The position numbers and the translations under genes were made by a program. Of a DNA stretch of 48,572 bases, positions 37,185 to 45,457 are shown in pieces. The stretch is from a virus. The notes beneath the pieces were generated by a model. That model saw nothing but the letters and a program-made list of their open reading frames with translations. It was not told the DNA's origin and made no database searches. Position 1 is the first letter of the stretch. The number at the start of each line of letters is the position of its first letter. The stretch covers positions 1 to 48,572 of the IMG/VR virus record IMGVR_UViG_3300037208_000053; one strand, written 5' to 3'.

Positions 37185-37634
37185 TTAGCGCAAATGGGGT
37201 GGAAGGATTTGGCGACTCACTCTGGCGGTGGATGTCACAGACGGCAAGCCTGCCGTGAATCCGTCGCACAGCGCCGCCAGATAAGGCTGAACCTGAGTCG
37301 TGGTGTTCGTGCCAATCAGATCGTACACACCCTCATAAACTAGCAACGCGGCATCCACGATGATCTTGGAGTTGCTGTTGGTGATGCCAAGGTTTTGCAG
37401 GTCGGCAACAATGGCGGAGGGATTCACGTTGGTCGAGGATGCGGCGCTGCATACGACATCCCGGGCCATCGCCACGTCGGGCGTGGCGGCGGGATCCACG
37501 TCGAGACCAATCTTGATGCCCTGGCTGACTTCCGAGGTCAGCGCAGCGGGAGTGAGGTACGGCTTGACGGTGTTGCAGCCGCATAGGAGCACGGCCAGGA
37601 TCGAGGTTGCGAGGAACTTAAACTGACTTTTCAT
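37185..37634 (-). CDS. Lipoprotein
   Basis: 149 residues with the signal FKFLATSILAVLLCGCNTVK and a helical Ala/Thr-rich mature domain. The second lipoprotein in tandem, one base after the first in transcription order. Function unknown. Confidence 0.6.
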   Translation of the reverse strand: MKSQFKFLATSILAVLLCGCNTVKPYLTPAALTSEVSQGIKIGLDVDPAATPDVAMARDVVCSAASSTNVNPSAIVADLQNLGITNSNSKIIVDAALLVYEGVYDLIGTNTTTQVQPYLAALCDGFTAGLPSVTSTARVSRQILPPHLR

Positions 37635-37685
37635 TCTGCTTTGCCTTTCGTTAAAAGCCCCGCCACCCGGTTGCCATTGACAAGA

Positions 37686-37745
37686 CGTGACTCAGCCGAA
37701 GGCATTGTTCGGAAGGCGGGACCAGATTTGATTTGCCGAGTCACG
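37686..37745. promoter_or_regulatory. Inverted repeat between lipoprotein and holin-like genes
   Basis: CGTGACTC (37686-37693) and GAGTCACG (37738-37745) are perfectly inverted around 44 bases, in a 186-base gap without genes. It may be an operator or transcript-processing site for the distal late genes. Confidence 0.45.
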
Positions 37746-37820
37746 CCCCGAATTTAGCAGACCGGCCCCGCCGTGGCAAGCAGATTCTCCAGCGCCGTCT
37801 CGCTCAGCCGTTGTGATGGC

Positions 37821-37952
37821 TCATTTCACCAGCGCGTTGACGGCCAGCAGGAGCACTGCTACGGCCACCAGCGGCCACTGCGGTCTGATAATTCCTGCGA
37901 CCGCCAGAATCAGCGCGATAATCGGGAGGATGATATGAATATTGTCTGTCAT
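37821..37952 (-). CDS. Small two-helix membrane protein, holin-like
   Basis: 43 residues. Two hydrophobic segments, IHIILPIIALILAVAGII and WPLVAVAVLLLAVNAL, separated by RPQ, make a helical hairpin. GAAAGA precedes ATG 37952. Size and position next to another membrane protein suit a holin or antiholin. Confidence 0.55.
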   Translation of the reverse strand: MTDNIHIILPIIALILAVAGIIRPQWPLVAVAVLLLAVNALVK

Positions 37953-37987
37953 GTGATGTCTTTCTTTTGATGGTTGACTGACTGAAC

Positions 37988-38491
37988 CTACGCTTTTGGC
38001 GGCTCCGCGGCAATCGGGGAAGTTCCACCGACTGTCCCCGGCACGATGACGACCGGCGCTCCCTTGTCCACTGTCTGCACCACCACCGTCTCCGTGTGGC
38101 TGGCTTCTGGGGCGCCGCTCGGCTTCACCGCCAGGAAGTCCTTCAGCCATGGGAATTGGTCCTCCAGCTTCGCCAACACCTTGTCATAAAGGATGCAGGA
38201 CGCCACTCCAATCAGGAAGCCTATTGCCGCGAGCCTGCCAAAGTGCTGCACGAATATCCACACCAGAACCGGCCAGTCGTATTCTCCGGTCAGCACGGGC
38301 AGAGCGCGGAAGAGCATGTTGCCGACAATGCCCCAGCCCACAACCCACTTCGGTATGCTACGGGTGCTGCACAGCGACGACATCTTAAGGAAGTAGCCGA
38401 GCGCGTTGCACGTCACGAGCACGAGCAGCACCCCCGGCGCTCCGTAGAGCGAATCGAAGAACGTCGTCATTTTGTTAAGCGCGTCAGCCAT
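37988..38491 (-). CDS. Holin-like membrane protein
   Basis: 167 residues with about three membrane segments (APGVLLVLVTCNALGYFL, WVVGWGIVGNMLFRAL, LAAIGFLIGVASCILY), then a soluble Pro/Val/Thr-rich C-terminal tail. Architecture and place in the late operon suggest a holin; no family name can be given from sequence alone. Confidence 0.6.
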   Translation of the reverse strand: MADALNKMTTFFDSLYGAPGVLLVLVTCNALGYFLKMSSLCSTRSIPKWVVGWGIVGNMLFRALPVLTGEYDWPVLVWIFVQHFGRLAAIGFLIGVASCILYDKVLAKLEDQFPWLKDFLAVKPSGAPEASHTETVVVQTVDKGAPVVIVPGTVGGTSPIAAEPPKA

Positions 38492-38506
38492 GTCTTTTCC
38501 TTTCGA

Positions 38507-38830
38507 TTACTTGTGCAGTGATTTGACTATTTCGTTGGCAAAGAATCCAACCCCTGCGCTCATAGTGCAAAGGAACCATACCCATGCCCGCCACATGATC
38601 GTCATGCGGGTTTGCAATCCCATTTCACCATTTCCATAGACGGTTTTCTCCATCTTGTGGATTCGGTTAGCCAACCCAGGACTTGAGTCTCCATCTCCTT
38701 CGAGCAAGTAAATCACACGGTCAACCTTCTTGTCCATCGTTAGAAGCTGCCTTTCCTGCTCTTCTTTCCTGGCTATCTCATCGGAATTATAGGTAGCAGG
38801 AAGCTCGCTTGTTTGTTTGATTTCGCTCAT
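38507..38830 (-). CDS. Coiled-coil protein with C-terminal membrane anchor (XhlA-like)
   Basis: 107 residues: a charged helix (EEQERQLLTMDKKVDRVIYL), a conserved-looking GLANRIHKMEKTVYGNG, then a membrane helix (AWVWFLCTMSAGVGFFANEI). This order is that of XhlA/haemolysin-like holin partners or spanin-type proteins. Confidence 0.6.
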   Translation of the reverse strand: MSEIKQTSELPATYNSDEIARKEEQERQLLTMDKKVDRVIYLLEGDGDSSPGLANRIHKMEKTVYGNGEMGLQTRMTIMWRAWVWFLCTMSAGVGFFANEIVKSLHK

Positions 38831-38919
38831 AAAGTCATGGCCCCTTCTGAATGGTCGTTCCAGCCGGTCCCGGTTCCGCTTAGGACGATATTCCCAGTCT
38901 GTTCTTTGTCTTCAGTCAT
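38827..38919 (-). CDS. 30-residue hypothetical peptide
   Basis: TEDKEQTGNIVLSGTGTGWN. It starts and stops in ATGA-type overlaps with both neighbours, supporting translation. Function unknown. Confidence 0.4.
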   Translation of the reverse strand: MTEDKEQTGNIVLSGTGTGWNDHSEGAMTL

Positions 38920-39140
38920 ACGGTTTCGTTTAGTTTCACCAGCTTGCGAGAAATGGCCAGATGCGTCAGTCGTGCCACGTCGTTGTGCCCCAGCTTGCGC
39001 TTGACGTTCCCCAGGTGCCATGAAACCACCTTTTCGCTGCGATGCAGCAGATCGGCGATTTGCTTATGGCAGAGGCCCATCGCTCGCCAAGCCACGATCA
39101 GGTCTTCCTGCACGGTCAGTTCATCCTGCGTCGGCTTCAT
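38916..39140 (-). CDS. LuxR/GerE-type helix-turn-helix regulator
   Basis: 74 residues that are almost only the GerE DNA-binding domain: LTVQEDLIVAWRAMGLCHKQ, IADLLHRSEKVVSWHLGNVK and RKLGHNDVARLTHLAI. There is no receiver or ligand-binding domain. ATG 39140 is fixed by an ATGA overlap. In a late operon it might tune lysis timing or host genes. Confidence 0.75.
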   Translation of the reverse strand: MKPTQDELTVQEDLIVAWRAMGLCHKQIADLLHRSEKVVSWHLGNVKRKLGHNDVARLTHLAISRKLVKLNETV

Positions 39141-39529
39141 GGGCTCTCCAGGTGAGTGGCCGTGTTGGAGGACGTGACGACGAAGAACACGCTCTGCTTG
39201 GACTGGTCCACCGTGAATGGCCACTCGTTGGTCTTTACCACCGCCACCACCGGATAGGAGTAGCGCACCGCCATCAGGGTGGAGTTGGACCGGATCAGGA
39301 ACACGACGTTGGAGGCGGGATTTTGGGCGTCAGGCGTCCAGTCCCAGACCAGCTTCTTGCCCACCTGGATTACCAGCATGGGCCGGGCTGGGGACTTCTT
39401 GGCCAGAAGGTCCTTGGCACCCGCGCCCTGATACGCGAAGGGCTTGTGGTGCCTTGGAGGCAGCGGCGGCATCGCGGCCACGGCCAGTAGGGCGATGAGC
39501 CAGCACAGTTTAGGCGTGGGGGCCTTCAA
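39137..39529 (-). CDS. Exported fibronectin-like protein
   Basis: 130 residues from TTG 39529 (TTGA overlap; upstream starts possible). A signal-like hydrophobic start (KLCWLIALLAVAAMPPLPP), then strands such as KLVWDWTPDAQNPASNVVFL and QSKQSVFFVVTSSN that resemble fibronectin type III edges. Role unknown. Confidence 0.5.
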   Translation of the reverse strand: MKAPTPKLCWLIALLAVAAMPPLPPRHHKPFAYQGAGAKDLLAKKSPARPMLVIQVGKKLVWDWTPDAQNPASNVVFLIRSNSTLMAVRYSYPVVAVVKTNEWPFTVDQSKQSVFFVVTSSNTATHLESP

Positions 39530-39609
39530 TTCACGTACCAAATCATAAAGAGCACAATCGCGCAAACTGCCAGTGAGCAGGAAAATAAGATGTATTCGTT
39601 GATTTTCAT
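39526..39609 (-). CDS. 27-residue membrane peptide
   Basis: KINEYILFSCSLAVCAIVLF continuing MIWYVN, a single membrane helix from ATG 39609, overlapping the next start. Similar tiny hydrophobic genes occur near phage lysis proteins. Modest evidence. Confidence 0.45.
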   Translation of the reverse strand: MKINEYILFSCSLAVCAIVLFMIWYVN

Positions 39610-39661
39610 ATGAGGGTGATTAAGAGAGTGGTCATTTTGGTATAGACTTGTGATTACCCGT

Positions 39662-42600
39662 TCAATTCACACCGCGCGTCTGCAACCACGTCGGCACCGG
39701 CTGCACCGCTGGCGGAGTCCACGTTGGGCTGATCGGCATGATTGGCATGATCGGCGCGATAGCGTTGGTGTTTGTCAGCACATTGGTCTGGTAGAAAGCA
39801 AGCGCGTTGGTGTAGGCAACCAGATCGTTGCCGTAATTCACCATAAAGTTGGTGTAGTTAACGAGGGAGTTGGTAAATCCGGTCGCATACGCCGCCTGAA
39901 TTCCATCCTGAACGCTGGTCCAGGTTCTCGTCTGCAAGTATCCCGGCATTCCGGGGGTCAGGCCCAGACGTGTGTTGTAATCGGCATAAGTCTCAGTCCG
40001 GGTCACTTCCTGCTGCGCCGCATTGGCTATCACAAACGCCTTCATGGTTTGATACCAGTTTGTTCCCATCGCCGACTGCGCCCAGTTCACTCGGTTGGTC
40101 GCCCACACGTTGTTGTTGGCCAAAAGCGCCACGTTGGCGCCGGCCTGAATCCCGAGCCAAGCCTCGTAGGAGTTGGCGTTCAGCTTGATAACGCCAGAGG
40201 CCACCAGCGCCTCACGGCTGCGGTTGATCCATCGCACGACGCCCAGGTAATCATTCCACTCCTTGTCCACATTCGGAAACGGGTCGCTATCGTCCAGCAT
40301 TGATGGCGGAGCATCCATCGCGTGCTCGCTGATCTGCTTCACTACACCGGCCCCGTCCATCGTGAAAATCTCAGCCGTTCCTAAAATGTTAGTCCCAGAG
40401 AACAGGAACGAACTGGCGGCTCCAGAACTCGGTGGAGAATAAAGACCGATGTTCTTCCAATTGATATAAGCATTGGTCGAGGGTAGGACGATGCCGTTCG
40501 TAAAAGTGCCGCTCCCTGAGGCGATTACACTTCCCCCCACGTTGAAAGTGGCCACTAAATTGGTAGTGTTAACACCAAGTTTTCCCCCACTTGGACCGTA
40601 GCTGGGAGAATTTACTGTGTTCATGCCATTTCCGAAAATTAGCGATCCGATGTTGAGAATGCCTGATAACGTGCCGCCGTAAGGCGACTCGCTTCCCAGC
40701 CCCAACAATACATTGCCGTCGCCGATGGTCGTGGCGGAGTAGGCGTTTGCGTGGCCCTGAAACGAATTGCCGGTGCCGATGGTCGTGGCGAATTGGGCGT
40801 TTGCGTAGCCTTGCAACGAATTGCCGTCGCCGATGGCCGTGGCGGAATAGGCGTTTGCGTAGCCCTGAAACGAATTGCCGGTGCCGATGGTCGTGGCGGA
40901 TTGGGCGTTTGCGTTGCCCTCGACAACGTTTCCATAATTGGTCAATATATTCGGCGAACCGGTTCCGAGTAGGTAGCTCCCGAAGGTGCTGTTTTCGATG
41001 ACAGACGAGTTGACGATTGCATTCCCGGAACTGAATTTTGCGATATGGTTCACAGTGCCGACCCCGGCCAGTCCGGCCAGCCCATTTGTCACCGTTGTCG
41101 GTCCAGTTACCATCGAGCCCGGAAACGATCCAACCAGTTGCCCCGCATTAAGCGCCGTCAGCAGATTCGTCAACTGACCTCCCGTCGTTGCGCTACCGTC
41201 CGCGTTAATCGGGACAGCCCCGGAAGCCGCTGCCGAGACTTCGTTGTCGTTTACCCCGGTCAATTTTACCCGGAACGGAGTCAGAGCGGTGTTGGTTATT
41301 CCTGCTGTGGTAAGCTGGCCGCTGAACACTCCCTGACCGTTTGAAATGGTTACACTTTGGCTGCCGCTGAACCAATTTCCGCTTCCGTTCGTCCCGAGGA
41401 AGTAGCTGCCGGTCACGGCATTAGTTCGCAGTTCCTTGCTCGCGTCATAAAGAGCGTAGTTCCCGGTAGTCGCGTTTGTGTTCATCACTTGACCGGTGAA
41501 AGTACTTGCTCCCGCCGTCAGGTTGCTCGCCGTCACCGTCCCACTCACGATTTCATTCCCCACCACATGCAGCGCCGCCTGGGGATTATTGGTCCCGATG
41601 CCGACGTTGCCACCCAGTTGATTCAACAGTAGTGGAGAATAGACATGGCCAAACCATCCGGCTTGGATGGATCCATAAAGTGAGGTTGTATTATACCCAA
41701 TAACGATTCCCTTGGTTGGGTCAGTAAGCAATGACCCTTCAACTTTCAACTGCACTGGCAATACTCCAGCGTCATCCGAATAAACCTGCATCTCTGCCAA
41801 AGCTGTCACGTTTTCTCCAGGAAGGCCGTGCTGAAAGGTTAAAGTTCCCCCCGAATCGGTTAACGGAATACTCGGCAACATAAAACCATTCGTTGAACCG
41901 TCGATGTGGATAACGGTAGCAGGCTGTGTGCCGTTTGTTTGATTCTTCATGAACTGCAATCTTAACTCGCTGTTCATGTTTGTAGGACTGCTGTCATTCC
42001 ACCAAGCGGAGAATATCCCCGGTGTTACGACGCTGTTGCTTGAATCGTAGGACCCAAACGCGAAATGGCCAATCTGTTCAGGCATGGTCTGCGGCATGCA
42101 GTAGTTGTAAATCACAGTGGAACCACCCTGCGGATCGTAACTGAAGAGGTCGATCCTTCCTTCCGGCTTGATTTGGGCTCCAACTCCGTTAGTCGAGTTG
42201 TTCACCTTAAACGCAGGGTCGCTATAAACCGTATCCGTGGAGTTTATAATCATGGCGGTTGAGCCGATGGTCCCATTCACCATCAATGCGTTCGTTAAAG
42301 GTGTCGGGCTGGCAAATCCGATCCCAACGTTTCCACCTAACTGGTTCAGTAGAAGTGGAGAATAAACGTGCCCAAACCACCCGGCCTGAACCGATCCATA
42401 TAGTGAGGTTGTATTGTAACCAAATGTCATTCCCTTCGTGGTATCCGTCGATTGAGCACCACCTATTTTCAGTTGCGTGGGCAATGCTTCGGTATCATCC
42501 GAATATATTTGAGTCTCGGCTAATATTGTCGCGCTCTCTCCAGCAAGCCCACGCTGAAGTGTAAGAGTCCCGCTGGAGCTTGTTAGGGGTATTCCCGGCA

Positions 42601-43507
42601 ACATGAAACCATTGGTTGTTCCATCAATATAGACCACGGTCGCAGCCTGCGTGCCATTGGTTTGATTATTCATAAATTGCAATCGCAACTGGCTTATCAT
42701 ATTAGTTGGACGGCTATCCTCCCACCATGCAGAGAAAATTCCAGGCGTGACAACATTCGTGTCCGCGTCATAAGCCGCAAAAGCATAATGGCCTATTTGC
42801 TCGGGCATAGTTTGCGGAGTCGCGTAGTTTTCCAGCACTGCCACAGCACCTAACGGATCGTAGCTGGTCAGATCAATTCTCCCTTCAGGCTTCAATCGGA
42901 TACCAGTGCCATTCGTGGAGTTGTTGACTGTAATCGCAGGGTTGCTATAAACTGAATTGCTGAAGTTAATTGTCACCGTCCCCGCCGTCAGGCTGCTCGC
43001 GGTCACTTGATTGAACGTGTTGCTGCCGGCGAATGCGTTGAAAGAGTTGGTGCGGATGTCGGGGATGTTTGTGGCTGAGCCGCCGCTGCTTCCATACTTC
43101 GAATCGCTGGAGGTAATCGACCAGGCCGTGCTCCCCGGGGGATAGACTGAATCGGTTTCCACCGCCAGATTGTCCGCGGCGTTGATCATCCCGAGGTTGG
43201 TTGACGTAACGGCGAAGGCGAAGTTCTGGCGCACTGGCGGGGCCTGAATCGTCACCAGATACGCCCCGACCTGAAGGTTGGAAAGCGTCACATCCCCATT
43301 AACATCCGTTTGGGTTATGATTGGCGGCCCCAGGACTATTGATGGTGATATGGATGTCGGGAATCCCTTCGGCTGAATCCACAGCCCACGATTGGCGTAG
43401 CTGCCAATTTGAAGTCGGCTATCGCGCAAGCTGATGGCCACATCCGTCTCGGAAAAAGCGGTCATTACCCCCAGAAAAAAAGCCAGAATGAAACACAGGC
43501 ACTTCAT
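39662..43507 (-). CDS. Giant fibre/adhesin-like repeat protein with signal peptide
   Basis: 1281 residues. It starts with a Sec-type signal (MKCLCFILAFFLGVMTAFSE), then a beta domain (FPTSISPSIVLGPPIITQTD). Two copies of a roughly 200-residue module follow, each with PQTMPEQIGH, TPGIFSAWW, QTNGTQ and SLYGS.QAGWFGHVYSPLLL. Further on come YadA-head-like 18-residue repeats (ANAQSATTIGTGNSFQGY) and a helical Asn/Thr-rich C-terminus (WINRSREALVASGVIKLN). Position after tail genes and the repeat architecture suggest a receptor-binding fibre; the signal peptide suggests export. Both readings remain open. Confidence 0.7.
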   Translation of the reverse strand: MKCLCFILAFFLGVMTAFSETDVAISLRDSRLQIGSYANRGLWIQPKGFPTSISPSIVLGPPIITQTDVNGDVTLSNLQVGAYLVTIQAPPVRQNFAFAVTSTNLGMINAADNLAVETDSVYPPGSTAWSITSSDSKYGSSGGSATNIPDIRTNSFNAFAGSNTFNQVTASSLTAGTVTINFSNSVYSNPAITVNNSTNGTGIRLKPEGRIDLTSYDPLGAVAVLENYATPQTMPEQIGHYAFAAYDADTNVVTPGIFSAWWEDSRPTNMISQLRLQFMNNQTNGTQAATVVYIDGTTNGFMLPGIPLTSSSGTLTLQRGLAGESATILAETQIYSDDTEALPTQLKIGGAQSTDTTKGMTFGYNTTSLYGSVQAGWFGHVYSPLLLNQLGGNVGIGFASPTPLTNALMVNGTIGSTAMIINSTDTVYSDPAFKVNNSTNGVGAQIKPEGRIDLFSYDPQGGSTVIYNYCMPQTMPEQIGHFAFGSYDSSNSVVTPGIFSAWWNDSSPTNMNSELRLQFMKNQTNGTQPATVIHIDGSTNGFMLPSIPLTDSGGTLTFQHGLPGENVTALAEMQVYSDDAGVLPVQLKVEGSLLTDPTKGIVIGYNTTSLYGSIQAGWFGHVYSPLLLNQLGGNVGIGTNNPQAALHVVGNEIVSGTVTASNLTAGASTFTGQVMNTNATTGNYALYDASKELRTNAVTGSYFLGTNGSGNWFSGSQSVTISNGQGVFSGQLTTAGITNTALTPFRVKLTGVNDNEVSAAASGAVPINADGSATTGGQLTNLLTALNAGQLVGSFPGSMVTGPTTVTNGLAGLAGVGTVNHIAKFSSGNAIVNSSVIENSTFGSYLLGTGSPNILTNYGNVVEGNANAQSATTIGTGNSFQGYANAYSATAIGDGNSLQGYANAQFATTIGTGNSFQGHANAYSATTIGDGNVLLGLGSESPYGGTLSGILNIGSLIFGNGMNTVNSPSYGPSGGKLGVNTTNLVATFNVGGSVIASGSGTFTNGIVLPSTNAYINWKNIGLYSPPSSGAASSFLFSGTNILGTAEIFTMDGAGVVKQISEHAMDAPPSMLDDSDPFPNVDKEWNDYLGVVRWINRSREALVASGVIKLNANSYEAWLGIQAGANVALLANNNVWATNRVNWAQSAMGTNWYQTMKAFVIANAAQQEVTRTETYADYNTRLGLTPGMPGYLQTRTWTSVQDGIQAAYATGFTNSLVNYTNFMVNYGNDLVAYTNALAFYQTNVLTNTNAIAPIMPIMPISPTWTPPAVQPVPTWLQTRGVN
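40717..40932 (-). repeat. Four 54-bp repeats in the fibre gene
   Basis: Units of 54 bp encode an 18-residue motif (ANAxSATxIGxGNSxQGY), the YadA/trimeric autotransporter head-type repeat that forms left-handed beta rolls. Alternating T/D and F/L positions give a two-unit period. Confidence 0.8.
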
Positions 43508-43547
43508 AGTTTTAGTTTGGTCAAATTCGGTTTGGTGTCAATGGAAA

Positions 43548-44825
43548 TCATGGCTGGTATTTATCCCCATAATTCGGATTGGTTAGCGTGGGAACAATAA
43601 GAATGTAGAAATCCTGAATCACCGGAACATCGTGAATGTCGATCAACGGGAATGGAGCATCATCCGTAAATGGAACTTCGTAGACGGCGTGCCCAGTTGA
43701 ATCGGGAAACAAAACCACGTCCCGAACCTTCGTCACACGCTGAATCCATTGTCCCGATACAGGGCCAGAGTTGTAGCCCTGAAATTTCGCAAGCGAACAA
43801 AGAACCGGCTTTGTCAGCGTGAGACGCACCTGGCACCGGCGCATAAAAATGGCGCCGCCACCTTCGCTCCCAGCCCAAAAAGAAGCGCTCACATCCCAAC
43901 CAGAACCAAGCGCGGATGAAGTATAGGCGGTAATCTCGTTGGTGTACAAAGCGGATACGATTGTTGCCCCGTCATAATTTGAAGGTGTCAACGCCCAAGC
44001 ATTGCTACCGTCTCGGCCAGAGAATTCAAACCAGTCGTTGAACGTCATTTCGAACTGAGAGTCGACCGACCAATTGGTGCCAAACGATTGGCCCATGAAT
44101 GCAGTAAGTGCAGCGCCGTATTTTCCCGCGCAATCCTGGAGATTACTAAGAGTCATCGTCAGATCCTCTGACGCTTCCCCCCAAAGATCAGTACTTGGGT
44201 CATTATATACTCCGTAGGCATCGACGTGAAAAGTCTTGCTCGTTGCGGTAACTCCATTCGGCGGAAAGTTCTCAATCCCAATCCCAATCCCAATATTGCT
44301 CGGCGGGTCCTCTCCGTAGAAATCCCACCACCCGCTATTGGCCAAAGACGGCGGTCCGGGAGGGCTTAGATATGTTATGTGCCATATAAACTCCGTTGTG
44401 TTTGGCCACGGAACATCAGGAGTCCACCCAATGAGATTTGGGTATCCGCTAACCACGGGACAATCACCCGCCCCTGAAAGGCTCATACTCCCGCCATATC
44501 CGGCGTTATAGGCGTTGCTACCAGTTGACGGAGGATCAATATTGGTCAGAACGCTAGACCATGCATCCGACCGGTCCTTGTATAGAGTCCAGTCGCGTTC
44601 CCAGCGCTCATAAATGGTAGCCGGATCAACGCTGCTCCATCCTGGGGCCGGCCCAGTCCAGTAACCGGCTTCTTTATTTCGGAAGTCCGTCAAGCCCGCA
44701 ACTGTCTTGCGGCAGTTGCAGTAACGATATTCAACGGCAGTCGGCAGTCCCGTCTGCAAACCTTTAACCAGATGCGGTGAAAGTGTGACAACCTTCTGGG
44801 GAGATAATGGAAGTGTAGCGCTCAT
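43548..44825 (-). CDS. Putative minor tail / virion surface protein
   Basis: 425 residues from ATG 44825 (TAATG overlap). Trp/Gly/Asn-rich beta protein with conserved-looking KGLQTGLPTAVEYRYCNCRK near the start and Cys in other places. It lies between tail genes and the fibre gene. No family recognised. Confidence 0.55.
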   Translation of the reverse strand: MSATLPLSPQKVVTLSPHLVKGLQTGLPTAVEYRYCNCRKTVAGLTDFRNKEAGYWTGPAPGWSSVDPATIYERWERDWTLYKDRSDAWSSVLTNIDPPSTGSNAYNAGYGGSMSLSGAGDCPVVSGYPNLIGWTPDVPWPNTTEFIWHITYLSPPGPPSLANSGWWDFYGEDPPSNIGIGIGIENFPPNGVTATSKTFHVDAYGVYNDPSTDLWGEASEDLTMTLSNLQDCAGKYGAALTAFMGQSFGTNWSVDSQFEMTFNDWFEFSGRDGSNAWALTPSNYDGATIVSALYTNEITAYTSSALGSGWDVSASFWAGSEGGGAIFMRRCQVRLTLTKPVLCSLAKFQGYNSGPVSGQWIQRVTKVRDVVLFPDSTGHAVYEVPFTDDAPFPLIDIHDVPVIQDFYILIVPTLTNPNYGDKYQP

Positions 44826-45451
44826 TAAAATGGACACGTCCACTCACGTTCCGTGTTCACCTCGATATACTTTATGTCACCTCCGTTGTTCGGGGCGTTA
44901 GCCCCACTGTAATCCACGGGTGAAATATGGACAACCATATTGATCGAGAATGGCTGCGTCATTACCTGGGATTCGCTGCTCGTACCGTTATTCGATGTGC
45001 GGGTATTGTCGTCAGAATACGTGTAGGTAAAGCTCTGTCCGTAGATCGTGGCCGCATTCGGCATCCTCGATGGGATGGACTTCGCCACATAGAAGGCGCT
45101 GTTAGACAGTGTGACATTATTGAACGGTTTAACTTGAAAGTAATTTGCAGCACTGTTAGAGTTTGAAGAGGTGTTTCCTCCGTAAAGCCCAGTTATCTGG
45201 CATTGCCGCAGGCCTCCATTTGATGTCGAAGCTGGTGTTGAATACGCCGCGCCAACAACTCTTCGGCGCATCTTCTCTATTTTCCTCTGAATCTGACCTA
45301 TCGCCAAAGTATTGTGGGATTCTTGAGCCGACAACTTCTTTGAATGTTTCCACGCCTGTCCAGAAGTGCCGGACTCCCTCGGGGATTGCTGAGACGAAGC
45401 CTCAACAAACTTCGGGATTCCGGTCCTTGGAATTGGATTGTTAAATCGCAT
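44825..45451 (-). CDS. Putative minor tail protein
   Basis: 208 residues. Helical, charged N-terminal part (AIGQIQRKIEKMRRRVVGAA), then a Ser/Asn-rich beta domain (NVTLSNSAFYVAKSIPSRMP). May link a tail-tip structure to the fibre. Context only. Confidence 0.5.
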   Translation of the reverse strand: MRFNNPIPRTGIPKFVEASSQQSPRESGTSGQAWKHSKKLSAQESHNTLAIGQIQRKIEKMRRRVVGAAYSTPASTSNGGLRQCQITGLYGGNTSSNSNSAANYFQVKPFNNVTLSNSAFYVAKSIPSRMPNAATIYGQSFTYTYSDDNTRTSNNGTSSESQVMTQPFSINMVVHISPVDYSGANAPNNGGDIKYIEVNTEREWTCPF

Positions 45452-45457
45452 GGAGCA

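Noticed and set aside
39662-43507. Diversity-generating retroelement target in the fibre
   Set aside because: No reverse transcriptase and no template/variable repeat pair with adenine-specific changes were seen; the repeats are ordinary protein duplications.
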